A stretch of 64,000 bases of DNA from JAIPDZ01 sp034522175 (lineage in GTDB: Bacteria > Desulfobacterota > DSM-4660 > Desulfatiglandales > Desulfatiglandaceae): the NCBI GenBank assembly GCA_034522175.1, contig JAXHLQ010000001.1:434001-498000 (forward strand). The letters are read 5' to 3'. Positions 38,973 through 47,335 of the stretch are shown here, one piece after another (the stretch's first letter is position 1; the number at the start of each line of letters is the position of its first letter). Made by a program: the position numbers and the translations under genes. Below the pieces are notes generated by a model that saw nothing but the letters and a program-made list of their open reading frames with translations, was not told where the DNA came from and searched no databases.

Positions 38973-39497
38973 ATGGAACAGGTTTTACTCCTCAACATCA
39001 CCTATGAACCGCTCCGGGTCATCAACTGGAAAAAGGCCATCACCCTCCTCATGCTGGGGAAAGTGGAGGTGCTGGAGGAATACGGCACCGAAATCCACTC
39101 CATCAGTTTCACGCTGAAACTTCCTTCGGTGGTTCGCCTCCTGATGATGGCCAAACGACCCAGGGCGTCCGTAAGATTTTCAAGGCAGAACATCTATGCC
39201 CGGGATAAGTATTGCTGTCAGTACTGCGGGCGGAAATTCCCGGTGGAGGATCTCAGCTACGATCACGTGATCCCGAAATCACGGGGCGGCAAGACCGTGT
39301 GGACCAACATCGTCACCGCGTGCATGCGCTGCAACCGGAAAAAAGGGGGCCGGACCCCGAAAGAGGCCAAAATGCAGTTGATCCGCAAGCCCACCCGGCC
39401 CAAATGGCTCCCTTCATTGCGCGTCACCATCGGCTTCAAGGAGATCCCCACCACCTGGCGGGATTATCTTTACTGGAATGTGGAATTGCTGGAGTAG
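38973..39497 (+). CDS. HNH endonuclease family protein
   Basis: A 174-residue member of the widespread stand-alone HNH family whose N-terminus reads VLLLNITYEPLRVINWKKA. The HNH core is CQYCG, then YDHVIPKSRGGKTVWTNIV and CMRCNRKKGG, giving two zinc-binding Cys pairs and the catalytic His. Function in cells is not established for this family. No methylase or restriction gene is adjacent. ATG 38973 is chosen over a TTG five codons upstream because the family starts there. Confidence 0.85.
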   Translation: MEQVLLLNITYEPLRVINWKKAITLLMLGKVEVLEEYGTEIHSISFTLKLPSVVRLLMMAKRPRASVRFSRQNIYARDKYCCQYCGRKFPVEDLSYDHVIPKSRGGKTVWTNIVTACMRCNRKKGGRTPKEAKMQLIRKPTRPKWLPSLRVTIGFKEIPTTWRDYLYWNVELLE

Positions 39498-39525
39498 GCG
39501 GGAGACCTTCTCGTGCGGCGTGGTT

Positions 39526-39837
39526 TCAACCAGCTTCGCATCTGACCGTTTCAATCAGCGCTTCTATACGTGATTTTGCCTCCTGAGACATATCCGGGGC
39601 CTTTTTAAGATTCATGGCCCGCATGACGTCATAGGTGCCATCCTCAAATAGGACCGGGATCTGGATGAGATAGTCGGGATGATGACAGCATCCCGGTGCA
39701 AAGTAGTACCCGGGTCGTCGCCCCTCCTTCAGGCGCTCTCGGGCACCGGTCAGCACGGCCTCGGAGATGACCACGCCGGTCTGACCGGTGAATGTGGTCA
39801 CGGTATCCCCCGGGTTATAGGCCCGCTTCTTTTCCAT
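39526..39837 (-). CDS. small protein of unknown function with a CCHH motif
   Basis: A 103-residue cytoplasmic protein. The N-terminal GDTVTTFTGQTGVVISEA looks like a KOW/SH3-type beta segment. The centre has YYFAPGCCHHPDYLIQIPVL, where two Cys and two His in a row could bind a metal. I do not recognise a family. ATG 39837 has GGAGG eight bases upstream; ATG 39843 is only two bases from that site. It lies between the HNH gene (convergent) and the amgK-like gene, 56 bases downstream of the latter, so it may be part of that unit. Confidence 0.6.
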   Translation of the reverse strand: MEKKRAYNPGDTVTTFTGQTGVVISEAVLTGARERLKEGRRPGYYFAPGCCHHPDYLIQIPVLFEDGTYDVMRAMNLKKAPDMSQEAKSRIEALIETVRCEAG

Positions 39838-39892
39838 AACCATTGCCTCCTTTTTTAACTGTCTCCCATAATCCATCAATTAACACGCGCCT

Positions 39893-40989
39893 TCACCCCG
39901 TCCGGTGTGGGGGTGTCCCTTGTGATGAGGGATGAGTTGGCTCACCGATCCGCGCCCGGATCGTCTTGACGACATCTCTCAAAGGGGCAAGTGCCGGGTC
40001 CGGCGTCCGATCCAACTGCTGGTCCAGAGACCTCACAGCCTCTGGTATGTAGGTCTCGAACCGGGTTTTTTGCATGGTCCTTGTCAAATAGGAAAAGGCC
40101 CCCAGAATCTGCAGATTCCGCTGGATGGACAGGTAGGGGTAACCGACCTCAACGGCCTCAGCCCATTCCGGGGTCACATCCCGGACCCGTTGGACATACG
40201 TATCAAACAGGCTCTCCCGCTGCTGTTCAGAAAGACCCGTGTAGGGGTCGATGAGAAGAGAAGCCAGGTCATAGGCCAGGGGGCCCATCCGCCCCCCTGC
40301 CAGTCCACCAACCCGATCTTTTTGCCTGAAATCAGGATATTCCTGGACTGAAAATCCCGGTGAAGAAAAAACCGGCAATCCGCTTTGGAAGCATTTTCGG
40401 CCAGGTGAACAAACGCGGATTCGAGTTCCGATCCCGTATCGTTCAGTCCCAGATACCCTCGCAGGAAAGCATCCCTGAAGTAGTCTGATTCATACCGGCG
40501 CATCACGGTGAGGTCGTAAACCTCAGTCTGGCAGCACCAGGACGAATCAAAGTCCTCGGCCCCGCGGATCTGGAGCCTCACGAGTTGTTCCAGCACGTCC
40601 CGGTAGATCGGAAGGAAATCGGTTTGGCTCAGGACAACATCCTGAAGATGGCGGTTTCCCAGATCCTCCATGATGAACCACCCGGACTCAAGGTGATAAC
40701 CATATATTTCAGGCACGCAGAGGCCCTTTTCACTGAGATGCCTCCCGATGTTCAGGTAAGCGAGGTTTTCCCGCTCGGCCATGGGGGTTGATGGCGGATT
40801 CACCATGACAACGGCCAAAGCATCCCCTGCTGCGGATATCAACCGCGAGAAGTGACGGGTGGACCCATCGGCGGGAATGGGCTCCATCATCACGTCGCGC
40901 TTATGGTGTTCCCTCTTTTCCAGAAACCGGGTAAGGGCTTGTTTCAGTGTCGGATCCGGCAATGCCTCTGAAATGGGTTTAGAGGGCAC
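39893..40989 (-). pseudogene. amgK: AmgK-like sugar kinase (aminoglycoside phosphotransferase fold), one frameshift
   Basis: AmgK phosphorylates N-acetylmuramate and GlcNAc at the anomeric carbon in cell-wall recycling. The kinase fold is seen with the G-loop region GSTRHFSRL, the catalytic HRDFQSRNILI and the metal-binding Asp in IGLVDWQGG. One G is missing in the run at 40292-40297; the second frame continues with RMGPLAYDLASLLIDPYTGL to 39893. Restored length is about 365 residues. The gene overlaps the murU-like gene by 11 bases, which supports the AmgK assignment; a general phosphotransferase is the alternative. Confidence 0.8.
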
Positions 40990-41881
40990 GATTGATTACG
41001 TCCTCCCTGATCTCTTTTTGGGAGGTGACAACGCTGTCGACCACCCGCACAGCCGGGTGAACCCGGACGCCCCGCCACAGCACGGATCGTGCGACATCCG
41101 CCCGTTCCCCCAACACACTCCTGTCACCGATGACCGCCCAGTCATGCAGTTGGGCAGTTGAAGAAACCCGGCATCCCATGCCCACCAAAAACCGCTCGCG
41201 GCCCGCGGCTTCCTGGTTGGCGAGAAGATAGTGGTTGAAACTCCCAATATCCCGCCAGTAATGGCCGGCGGACAGATACCCCTTTATCCGTCCGCCGTCC
41301 TTGATCAAGCTGCGGTAACATTCGAGTATGTCAAAGAATACGCCGCCCGGGATCCGACCTAAGACCGCCGGATCGATGATGTGGATCCCGGTGAAGGCAA
41401 GTTTTCCCGGTCCCGGATCGACGCTGATCTCCCGGATATTCATCTCTTTGTCCACCCGAACCTGGTTGAAAGGTGCATAATCATGGAGGATGAGGGTGAC
41501 CCGATTGCCCTGCGCGATGTGCGTCTCGTAGACCCGTGTTAAATCGATGTCCGTAAGGATATCGCCGTTGATAACCACAAAGGGATTGTCGTCCCAGAAA
41601 TCGAGGGTATTTCGGATACCGCCCCCCGTGCCCAGGATCTCAGGCTCCACCCGAACCTGAACCTTTAATTTGAAGGGGTCTCCGCCGTCCAGGTGTGCCT
41701 TCAGCTTTTCCGCGTGGCGATGGGCGTTGACCACAATCTCATCGATGCCGTGGGCTTTCAGATAGTCGATGCTTCGGTCAATCACCGCCCGGTTTCCCAC
41801 CGGTACCAGGGGTTTGGGGAGGTATGATGTCAGGGGCTCAAGCCGCATGCCAAACCCTGCGGCCAGGATCATGCCTTTCAT
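40979..41881 (-). CDS. murU: MurU-like nucleotidyltransferase
   Basis: Transfers UMP (or another NMP) to a sugar-1-phosphate. The 300-residue protein has the nucleotide-binding signature GFGMRLEPLTSYLPKPLVPV, the metal-binding Asp in VINGDIL, and a short C-terminal beta-helix tail. It resembles MurU and mannose-1-phosphate guanylyltransferases. Overlap with the amgK-like gene and the divergent nagZ favour MurU, making UDP-MurNAc from recycled sugar. ATG 41881 (MKGMILAAG) is chosen; a longer frame to 41926 has no family support. Confidence 0.82.
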   Translation of the reverse strand: MKGMILAAGFGMRLEPLTSYLPKPLVPVGNRAVIDRSIDYLKAHGIDEIVVNAHRHAEKLKAHLDGGDPFKLKVQVRVEPEILGTGGGIRNTLDFWDDNPFVVINGDILTDIDLTRVYETHIAQGNRVTLILHDYAPFNQVRVDKEMNIREISVDPGPGKLAFTGIHIIDPAVLGRIPGGVFFDILECYRSLIKDGGRIKGYLSAGHYWRDIGSFNHYLLANQEAAGRERFLVGMGCRVSSTAQLHDWAVIGDRSVLGERADVARSVLWRGVRVHPAVRVVDSVVTSQKEIREDVINRAL

Positions 41882-41905
41882 GCCATAGATCTCTCTGCTG
41901 ATATT

Positions 41906-41973
41906 GCCACAAAGACACCAAGCCAAAGAACAGCCAAATCATATCATGGCATTTTTGGCGTCTTCGTGTCGTG
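41906..41973. repeat. degenerate inverted repeat between murU and nagZ
   Basis: GCCACAAAGACACCAAG near 41906-41922 faces GGCGTCTTCGTGTCGTG near 41957-41973, an imperfect palindrome of the CACRAAGACRC type often seen in intergenic DNA of uncultured Proteobacteria. No function is evident. Confidence 0.35.
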
Positions 41974-42070
41974 AGTCTTCTTTTTATGATGGAAATAATG
42001 CTTTTCTGATTATACACCATATGAGATGATGTCAACGGGTTATTGTTTTTTCCGGAGGAGGAATCCTGGA

Positions 42071-43147
42071 ATGAGCCATTCCAATCTCGATCTGTCCGAA
42101 CTGACCGCGACCGTGGGCCGGCTCTTCATGGCCGGCATGCCGGGGCCGACGCTGGACCCCGTCACGGAAACCCTGATACGGGACCACGGACTGGGCGGCA
42201 TCATTCTCTTCGCGCGTAACATTGAAGATCCGGTTCAGATCGCCACCTTGTGCCTGGATCTGCAGCAAACCGCCCTGAAACACCATGGCATACCGCTCTT
42301 TATCGCCATTGACCAGGAAGGCGGGAGGGTGGCCCGGCTGCAAGACCCCTTTACCCGGTTTCCCGGAAACCGGGCCATCGGGGAGGCCGAAGACCCCTTG
42401 AAGGCCGCGGCGGAATTCGCTGACGTGACGGCGAGAGAAATGGCCCTGGTGGGCCTGAATATGAATATGGCGCCGGTGGTGGATGTCCATAAGGGGGAGC
42501 CGGAAAAACACCTGACCGGCCGCACATTCAGTGAGGATCCAACGGTGGTGGCGCACCTGGGACAGCAGGTGATCCGCACCCTTCAGCAGAATGGGATCAT
42601 GGCCGTGGCCAAACACTTTCCGGGCCTGGGGAGGGCCACCATGGATCCGCACCACCACCTCCCCATTATTGATGTCGATGAAACAGAAATGGAAACCGTC
42701 AACCTGCCCCCCTTCCAGGGCGCCATTGAAGCAGGCGTATCCTCCATCATGTCCTCCCACGCCCTCTACCCGGCCATGGATCCCGACACTCCGGCCACGC
42801 TATCCCGTTCGGTCATTGACAGGATCTTGCGGAAACGGCTTGGGTTTGACGGACTCGTGATCACCGACGATCTGGAAATGGGGGCAATAAAGCAGAAATG
42901 CGGCGTTGTCAACGGCGCGGTCCATGCATTTGAAGCCGGATGCGACATCCTCCTCATCTGTGAGAATCAGCAATTGGTTCTCGAGAGTATGGACGCGTTG
43001 AAGTCAAGACTCCTAAAAGGAGAGATTCCTACGACAAGGCTTCATGAGGCGACCCGAAGAATCAACAAAGCCAAGGCCCGGTATCTCGGAAGCAGGACAA
43101 AAGCCGATCTCGAACAGGTCAAGGCATATTTCCATAACAGGGGATAA
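42071..43147 (+). CDS. nagZ: beta-N-acetylhexosaminidase NagZ (GH3)
   Basis: Cleaves GlcNAc from anhydro-muropeptides in the cytoplasm during cell-wall recycling. The 358-residue length and motifs fit NagZ: IDQEGGRVARL, LTGRTFSEDP, KHFPGLGRATMDPHH (the mobile His loop) and the nucleophile Asp in VITDDLEMGAI. No signal peptide is seen. ATG 42071 has GGAGGAGG about nine bases upstream; the longer frame begins in the spacer. It diverges from the murU-amgK pair, so hydrolysis and sugar salvage genes are together. Confidence 0.93.
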   Translation: MSHSNLDLSELTATVGRLFMAGMPGPTLDPVTETLIRDHGLGGIILFARNIEDPVQIATLCLDLQQTALKHHGIPLFIAIDQEGGRVARLQDPFTRFPGNRAIGEAEDPLKAAAEFADVTAREMALVGLNMNMAPVVDVHKGEPEKHLTGRTFSEDPTVVAHLGQQVIRTLQQNGIMAVAKHFPGLGRATMDPHHHLPIIDVDETEMETVNLPPFQGAIEAGVSSIMSSHALYPAMDPDTPATLSRSVIDRILRKRLGFDGLVITDDLEMGAIKQKCGVVNGAVHAFEAGCDILLICENQQLVLESMDALKSRLLKGEIPTTRLHEATRRINKAKARYLGSRTKADLEQVKAYFHNRG

Positions 43148-43214
43148 TGCCCTGACAACAGAGATTATGTCGGCGACGGCTTCCCCATTTTTACGGGCTT
43201 TTGATCTTTTCCCC

Positions 43215-43244
43215 TTGACGAATTCTTTTCTGCTCCCTGATAAT
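43215..43244 (+). promoter_or_regulatory. sigma70-type promoter for the carbonic anhydrase gene
   Basis: TTGACG (43215-43220) and GATAAT (43239-43244) are separated by 18 bases, five matches each. The predicted leader is about 95 bases. The 196-base spacer between nagZ and the next gene holds nothing else obvious. Confidence 0.6.
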
Positions 43245-43343
43245 AACGCTCAACCCGGATAGAAAAATCGAATATCTCAAAAATCCATGGACCGTTTCGA
43301 GTGCCACCCCAAGTAGGCCAAAAACATGAACTGAGGAGGCAAA

Positions 43344-43970
43344 ATGACCACACTACCCTACAATATACGACCCAACCTGGTGGGCGATTATCCTGAAATC
43401 GATCAAAGCGCCCTGATTGATCCCTCAGCCCAGATCATCGGCCATGTAAAAATTGCCAAGGACGTATTCGTGGGCCCGCTGGCCGTGATCCGAGCCGATC
43501 AGCGGGGACCCGACGGAAAGGTGGCGCCCATTCGAATCGAAGAAGAGGTCAATATCCAGGATGGGGTCATCATCCACAGCGATGCGGGGGCTTCAGTGAC
43601 CATCGGGCCCAAAACCTCTGTAACCCATGGGGCGATTGTCCATGGGCCTTGCAGCATCGGGCGCGAGTGTTTTCTGGCGCCCCGGACGCTTTTGTACAAG
43701 GTCACCCTGGAAGATCACATATGGGTGGGCATGGGGGCCATAGCCAAATTGGTCACACTGCCGGCCTTCACCCGGGTCCCTGCGGGAAGTGTGATCCGGG
43801 AACGTCCAGAAGTCCTGGGACTTCGCCTGGTCACGGACGCAGAGCGGGAATACATGAAAGAGGTCTGGGCCGCCAACTCCCGCTTGCGGATGGATTACCT
43901 GGAATTGCGGAACAAGGCGGAGTCCATCCGTTCCTTAACCGCGGAGAAGACCGCCAAAAGGATGGGATAA
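43344..43970 (+). CDS. gamma-class carbonic anhydrase, Cam type
   Basis: Interconverts CO2 and bicarbonate with a metal at a trimer interface. The 208-residue protein is a left-handed beta-helix with hexapeptide repeats. Zinc-ligand candidates match Methanosarcina Cam: His in NIQDGVIIHSD and two in THGAIVHGP. The Arg and Asp of VIRADQ are also conserved. A C-terminal helix of about 50 residues follows. GGAGG precedes the ATG. Supply of CO2 or bicarbonate would suit a CO2-metabolising anaerobe with a Wood-Ljungdahl pathway, but this is inference. Confidence 0.85.
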   Translation: MTTLPYNIRPNLVGDYPEIDQSALIDPSAQIIGHVKIAKDVFVGPLAVIRADQRGPDGKVAPIRIEEEVNIQDGVIIHSDAGASVTIGPKTSVTHGAIVHGPCSIGRECFLAPRTLLYKVTLEDHIWVGMGAIAKLVTLPAFTRVPAGSVIRERPEVLGLRLVTDAEREYMKEVWAANSRLRMDYLELRNKAESIRSLTAEKTAKRMG

Positions 43971-43987
43971 GGTTCTCACGCCTCTGC

Positions 43988-45064
43988 TCAAAGGTAGGAA
44001 ATCGCTGAAAGCCCCAACCGGCGCCGAAGGGCTTCGAGAAGCCCCACGGTGCCGGTCATCATGTTGTCCCCAAGGGGCGCACCCCAAAACAGGGGCAGTC
44101 TCGAGGGTGCGGCGAGCCGCCGTTTGGGGCCGGTGGTGATGATGAGATCCATTGCCTCGGCTCCGGCGGCCTTTCGCATGGTGGCCCCATGCCCCCCTTC
44201 CTGCAGGATCTGCGCGTGGTCCAGCGCGTCTTCCGCCAGTCCCTTGATCAATGCCTCCAATCGTCCGACATCAATGTCCCGGGTGTGGTATTCGAAAAAC
44301 CCGGCGATCTCGCCCCGTTCCAACGCCGCACCGAGGGTGTGTGAAGTGGCCATGTCCAGTATCATGAAACGCTCCCGGTCGGTTGCCCGGGGGTCCATTG
44401 ACGCCCCCAGGATAGCGGCCATGCCGCTGTCCATGACAAACACCTGCCCGGCCGGCAACGCTTTGGCCCGCATGGCGATGGAGCGAAGCCGGTTGAAGGG
44501 CTTCGGAACCGCTCCGGCCTCATACAGGAGCGTGTGGGGAAACGGCGCCTTGTCAAGGGCGGCCTTGAAGATCTGGTGGCGGTAGTCGAGATGGGACACC
44601 CCATCCGGCGGGACGCCGTGGTCCTGGGCACAGACCGCCACTGCATCGAAGGTGAAGGGTACCCCAAGGCCGTGGACAATTCCCTCAATCCGCTCGGTCT
44701 CGATATCGGCGATATCGAATACCGTAAAATCCCCTTCCATTTTCAGGCGTTCAACCCGGTCATCTTCAACAATCCGGATGCCGGCGGCCGTCACCCGTGC
44801 CTCTGAATGATGGATGGTGGCGGCTGAGGCGCGCGACATCACCACCTCGCCCTCTGCTGCTTTTCGCGTCAGTACCCCGGAGACGGGACCGCCTCCCATT
44901 TCCACCCCGGTAACAAGCAGCCTTCCCTCGAGCCGATCCAATGCATCGGCCAGAGACTGAACCGGTGAGCGGACCACTGCCTTAAAATGCGTGTCGGCAT
45001 CCGTGTCATAAACCAGCAGGTCCATGGTCCCTGCACCGATATCGATCATCAAAAATCTGGCCAA
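43988..45064 (-). CDS. DUF1786 family protein, ASKHA-like
   Basis: A 358-residue protein. The N-terminal IDIGAGTMDLLVYD is the phosphate-1 loop of the actin/sugar-kinase/Hsp70 fold, with FMILDMATSHTLGA as a second phosphate loop. DUF1786 proteins are sometimes annotated as pyruvate-formate-lyase-activating related, without radical SAM cysteines; none are seen here. Function unknown, an ATPase is likely. The start is TTG 45064 with GGAG nine bases upstream. Convergent with the carbonic anhydrase gene. Confidence 0.75.
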   Translation of the reverse strand: MARFLMIDIGAGTMDLLVYDTDADTHFKAVVRSPVQSLADALDRLEGRLLVTGVEMGGGPVSGVLTRKAAEGEVVMSRASAATIHHSEARVTAAGIRIVEDDRVERLKMEGDFTVFDIADIETERIEGIVHGLGVPFTFDAVAVCAQDHGVPPDGVSHLDYRHQIFKAALDKAPFPHTLLYEAGAVPKPFNRLRSIAMRAKALPAGQVFVMDSGMAAILGASMDPRATDRERFMILDMATSHTLGAALERGEIAGFFEYHTRDIDVGRLEALIKGLAEDALDHAQILQEGGHGATMRKAAGAEAMDLIITTGPKRRLAAPSRLPLFWGAPLGDNMMTGTVGLLEALRRRLGLSAISYL

Positions 45065-45083
45065 GCTTTACGCTCCCTGTGAA

Positions 45084-45279
45084 TTAACCCTGACATTGCA
45101 TAAAATTTGAATTCAAAACGCTTTAGATTAGCTCAGCAAGGGACGATGGGCCATTTGAAAGGGTGAAAGCGTATTAAACATACGGTAAAGTCTTGAAAAT
45201 GGATCAGCGTTCCTTGATGACCTGATATAGAGCGAGCGAAGCGGTTTTGGGCCGAAGCTTTATGCAATGTTAGGGTTAA
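45084..45279. mobile_element. 196-base MITE-like element with 21-base inverted repeats
   Basis: TTAACCCTGACATTGCATAAA (45084-45104) is repeated inverted at 45259-45279 with one mismatch. The interior is non-coding. The right repeat includes the TAA stop codon of purF. No transposase is present and no clear target duplication could be seen, so a miniature inverted-repeat element is inferred from structure only. Confidence 0.55.
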
Positions 45280-46703
45280 GTTCTTTCAAAGCAGTACTTG
45301 GATGCCTCCCCATCCGCTACGGGGACTGGATAGCAACCGTTGAAACAGGCATAGCACAGCGTTTCCGTAGGGATATGCGTGGCTTTCTGCAGGTTCTTAA
45401 TATCGAGATACCCGAGACTGTCCAGGCCCACGAAATCACGAATTTCTTCCACAGACTTGCTTGCGGCGATCAACTCTCCCCGTGTGGAAAAATCGATGCC
45501 GTAGGGACAGGGAAAGCGGTGTGGGGGACAGCTCACCAGCATGTGAAGCGCCTGGACACCGATCTCACGAAGGCTCTTGACCCGGGTCCTGGAGGTGGTC
45601 CCCCGGATGATGGAGTCCTCAATAATCACCACCCGCTTCCCTTTCAATAGCTTTTTCACCGGGTTCAGTTTCACCTTCACGCCGAAGTCGCGCATGCTCT
45701 GAGACGGCTGAATAAAGGTCCGTCCGATGTAATGATTGCGGATCACCCCCATTTCAAAAGGGATCCCGGAAGCCTGGGCATATCCGATGGCCGCGTAATT
45801 TCCGGAATCGGGAAACGGCATGACCAGATCGGCCTCAATGGGAAATTCCTCGGCCAGCAGTTCACCCTGTCTCTTTCGAAACTCGTAAACATTCTGACCA
45901 AAAATGGTGCTGTCCGGCCTTGAAAAGTAGATCAGCTCGAAAATACACTGGCTTTTTTGGACCGGCAGACCCGAGCGGACGGTTCTCAACCCGTCCTGAT
46001 CAATAATGAGGATCTCCCCGGGTTCCAGTTCCCGGATGAATTCCGCCTCCACCAGATCAAAGGCACAGGTCTCCGAGGCAATTACATACCCCGAATTGAG
46101 TTTTCCCAGGGCGAGGGGCCGAAAGCCGTTGGGGTCCTTGGCCGCCACAACGCTGTCTTCCGTCATCACCACCATGGAATAGGCGCCCTTCAGCCGGGTC
46201 ATGGCGTCGATAATGGACTGCTCAAGCCCGGACCTGAATGACCTTGCCGCAAGATGGAGGACCAGTTCGCTGTCCATGGTGGTCTGAAAGATGGATCCCT
46301 TGTTCTCCAGCTCCGTCCGGATCTCCCTGGCATTGACGATATTGCCGTTGTGGGCCACGGCAAAGGACTTTCCGGAATACATCACCCGGAAGGGTTGGGC
46401 ATTGACCAGAAGGGATGAACCGGTAGTGGAATAGCGCACATGGCCCAGGGCCATGTCTCCCTTCAGGCCCTCCAGGATCTCTTCATTGAATACCTCGGGC
46501 ACCAGGCCCATGGCCTTATGCCCCATCACCCGGGTGCCGTCGGAAACCACGATACCGGCACTTTCCTGCCCCCGGTGCTGCAATGCATACAGGCCGAAAT
46601 AGGTCAGCTTGGCCGCCTCCTCATGGCCATAGATCGCAAAGATACCGCATGCATCCCGGGGCCTTTCAGGGTGTGGCGCCATGGGGTCGAATTTCTCAGT
46701 CAT
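45276..46703 (-). CDS. purF: amidophosphoribosyltransferase
   Basis: First committed step of purine synthesis, making phosphoribosylamine from PRPP and glutamine. The nucleophile Cys19 is in ACGIFAIYG, preceded by an 18-residue leader that must be cleaved, as in the Bacillus-type enzyme. LQHRGQESAGI, the PRPP loop VVIIEDSIIRGTTSR, and late Cys residues (LCYACFNGCYPV) that may bind a 4Fe-4S cluster are present. ATG 46703 is six bases after GAGGG (46714-46710); ATG 46709 is too close. It follows the carB tail by two bases. The stop codon lies in the right arm of the small inverted-repeat element. Confidence 0.95.
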   Translation of the reverse strand: MTEKFDPMAPHPERPRDACGIFAIYGHEEAAKLTYFGLYALQHRGQESAGIVVSDGTRVMGHKAMGLVPEVFNEEILEGLKGDMALGHVRYSTTGSSLLVNAQPFRVMYSGKSFAVAHNGNIVNAREIRTELENKGSIFQTTMDSELVLHLAARSFRSGLEQSIIDAMTRLKGAYSMVVMTEDSVVAAKDPNGFRPLALGKLNSGYVIASETCAFDLVEAEFIRELEPGEILIIDQDGLRTVRSGLPVQKSQCIFELIYFSRPDSTIFGQNVYEFRKRQGELLAEEFPIEADLVMPFPDSGNYAAIGYAQASGIPFEMGVIRNHYIGRTFIQPSQSMRDFGVKVKLNPVKKLLKGKRVVIIEDSIIRGTTSRTRVKSLREIGVQALHMLVSCPPHRFPCPYGIDFSTRGELIAASKSVEEIRDFVGLDSLGYLDIKNLQKATHIPTETLCYACFNGCYPVPVADGEASKYCFERT

Positions 46704-46705
46704 CT

Positions 46706-47272
46706 TCATCCCTCATTCCCGGGTGTCAGGGTATTGCCTCGCGCCTCATGCCTTGCGCCTCCGCTATGATATTCCTGCAGGGTCCTCACTTCCAGGCTCC
46801 CGTGGATCATGGCCCGGATGGCCTCAATGGATGCCCTGGCCCCGGCGACGGTGGTGCAGTAGGGGACCTCCAGGGTCAGGGCCGCCCGCCGGATGGAGAA
46901 AGACTCTGCAATGGCCTGTTTGTCGCTCGTGGTGTTGATGACCAGGTTCACCTCGCCGTTCTTAAGCATATCCACCACATGGGGCCGCCCCTCTCTGACC
47001 TTGTTGACCAAACGGTTGGCAATTCCCTGTTGGGCAAGAAATGCGGATGTTCCGCGTGTGGCCACGATTTGAAAACCCAGATCCTTCAGCTCTGTCGCCA
47101 TATTCGTGGCCAGCGCCTTGTCCTCATCCCGCACACTGATGAACACCGTCCCTTCGAGGGGAAGCCGCTGCCCGGCGGCCAGCTGGGATTTGGCAAAGGC
47201 CAATCCGAATGAGGCATCGATTCCCATGACTTCTCCCGTGGACTTCATCTCCGGACCCAGGAGGGTATCCAC
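46706..47272 (-). pseudogene. carB: MGS-like allosteric domain of CarB, cut off by an in-frame stop
   Basis: This is the last part of the large subunit of carbamoyl-phosphate synthetase: LLGPEMKSTGEVMGID, then the Rossmann-like MGS domain that binds UMP, IMP or ornithine in family members. It is in the same frame as carB; the frame is open back to 47335 and reads HLSVKESVFPFTRFPGVD after the TAA at 47338-47336. Either a point mutation or a base error separates it. If translated separately it would restart near GTG 47272. Conservation of its sequence argues against long decay. Confidence 0.8.
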
Positions 47273-47335
47273 CCCGGGAAACCGGGTGAAAGGGAAAACG
47301 GATTCTTTGACAGAGAGATGCGCGGGTGGCGATGC

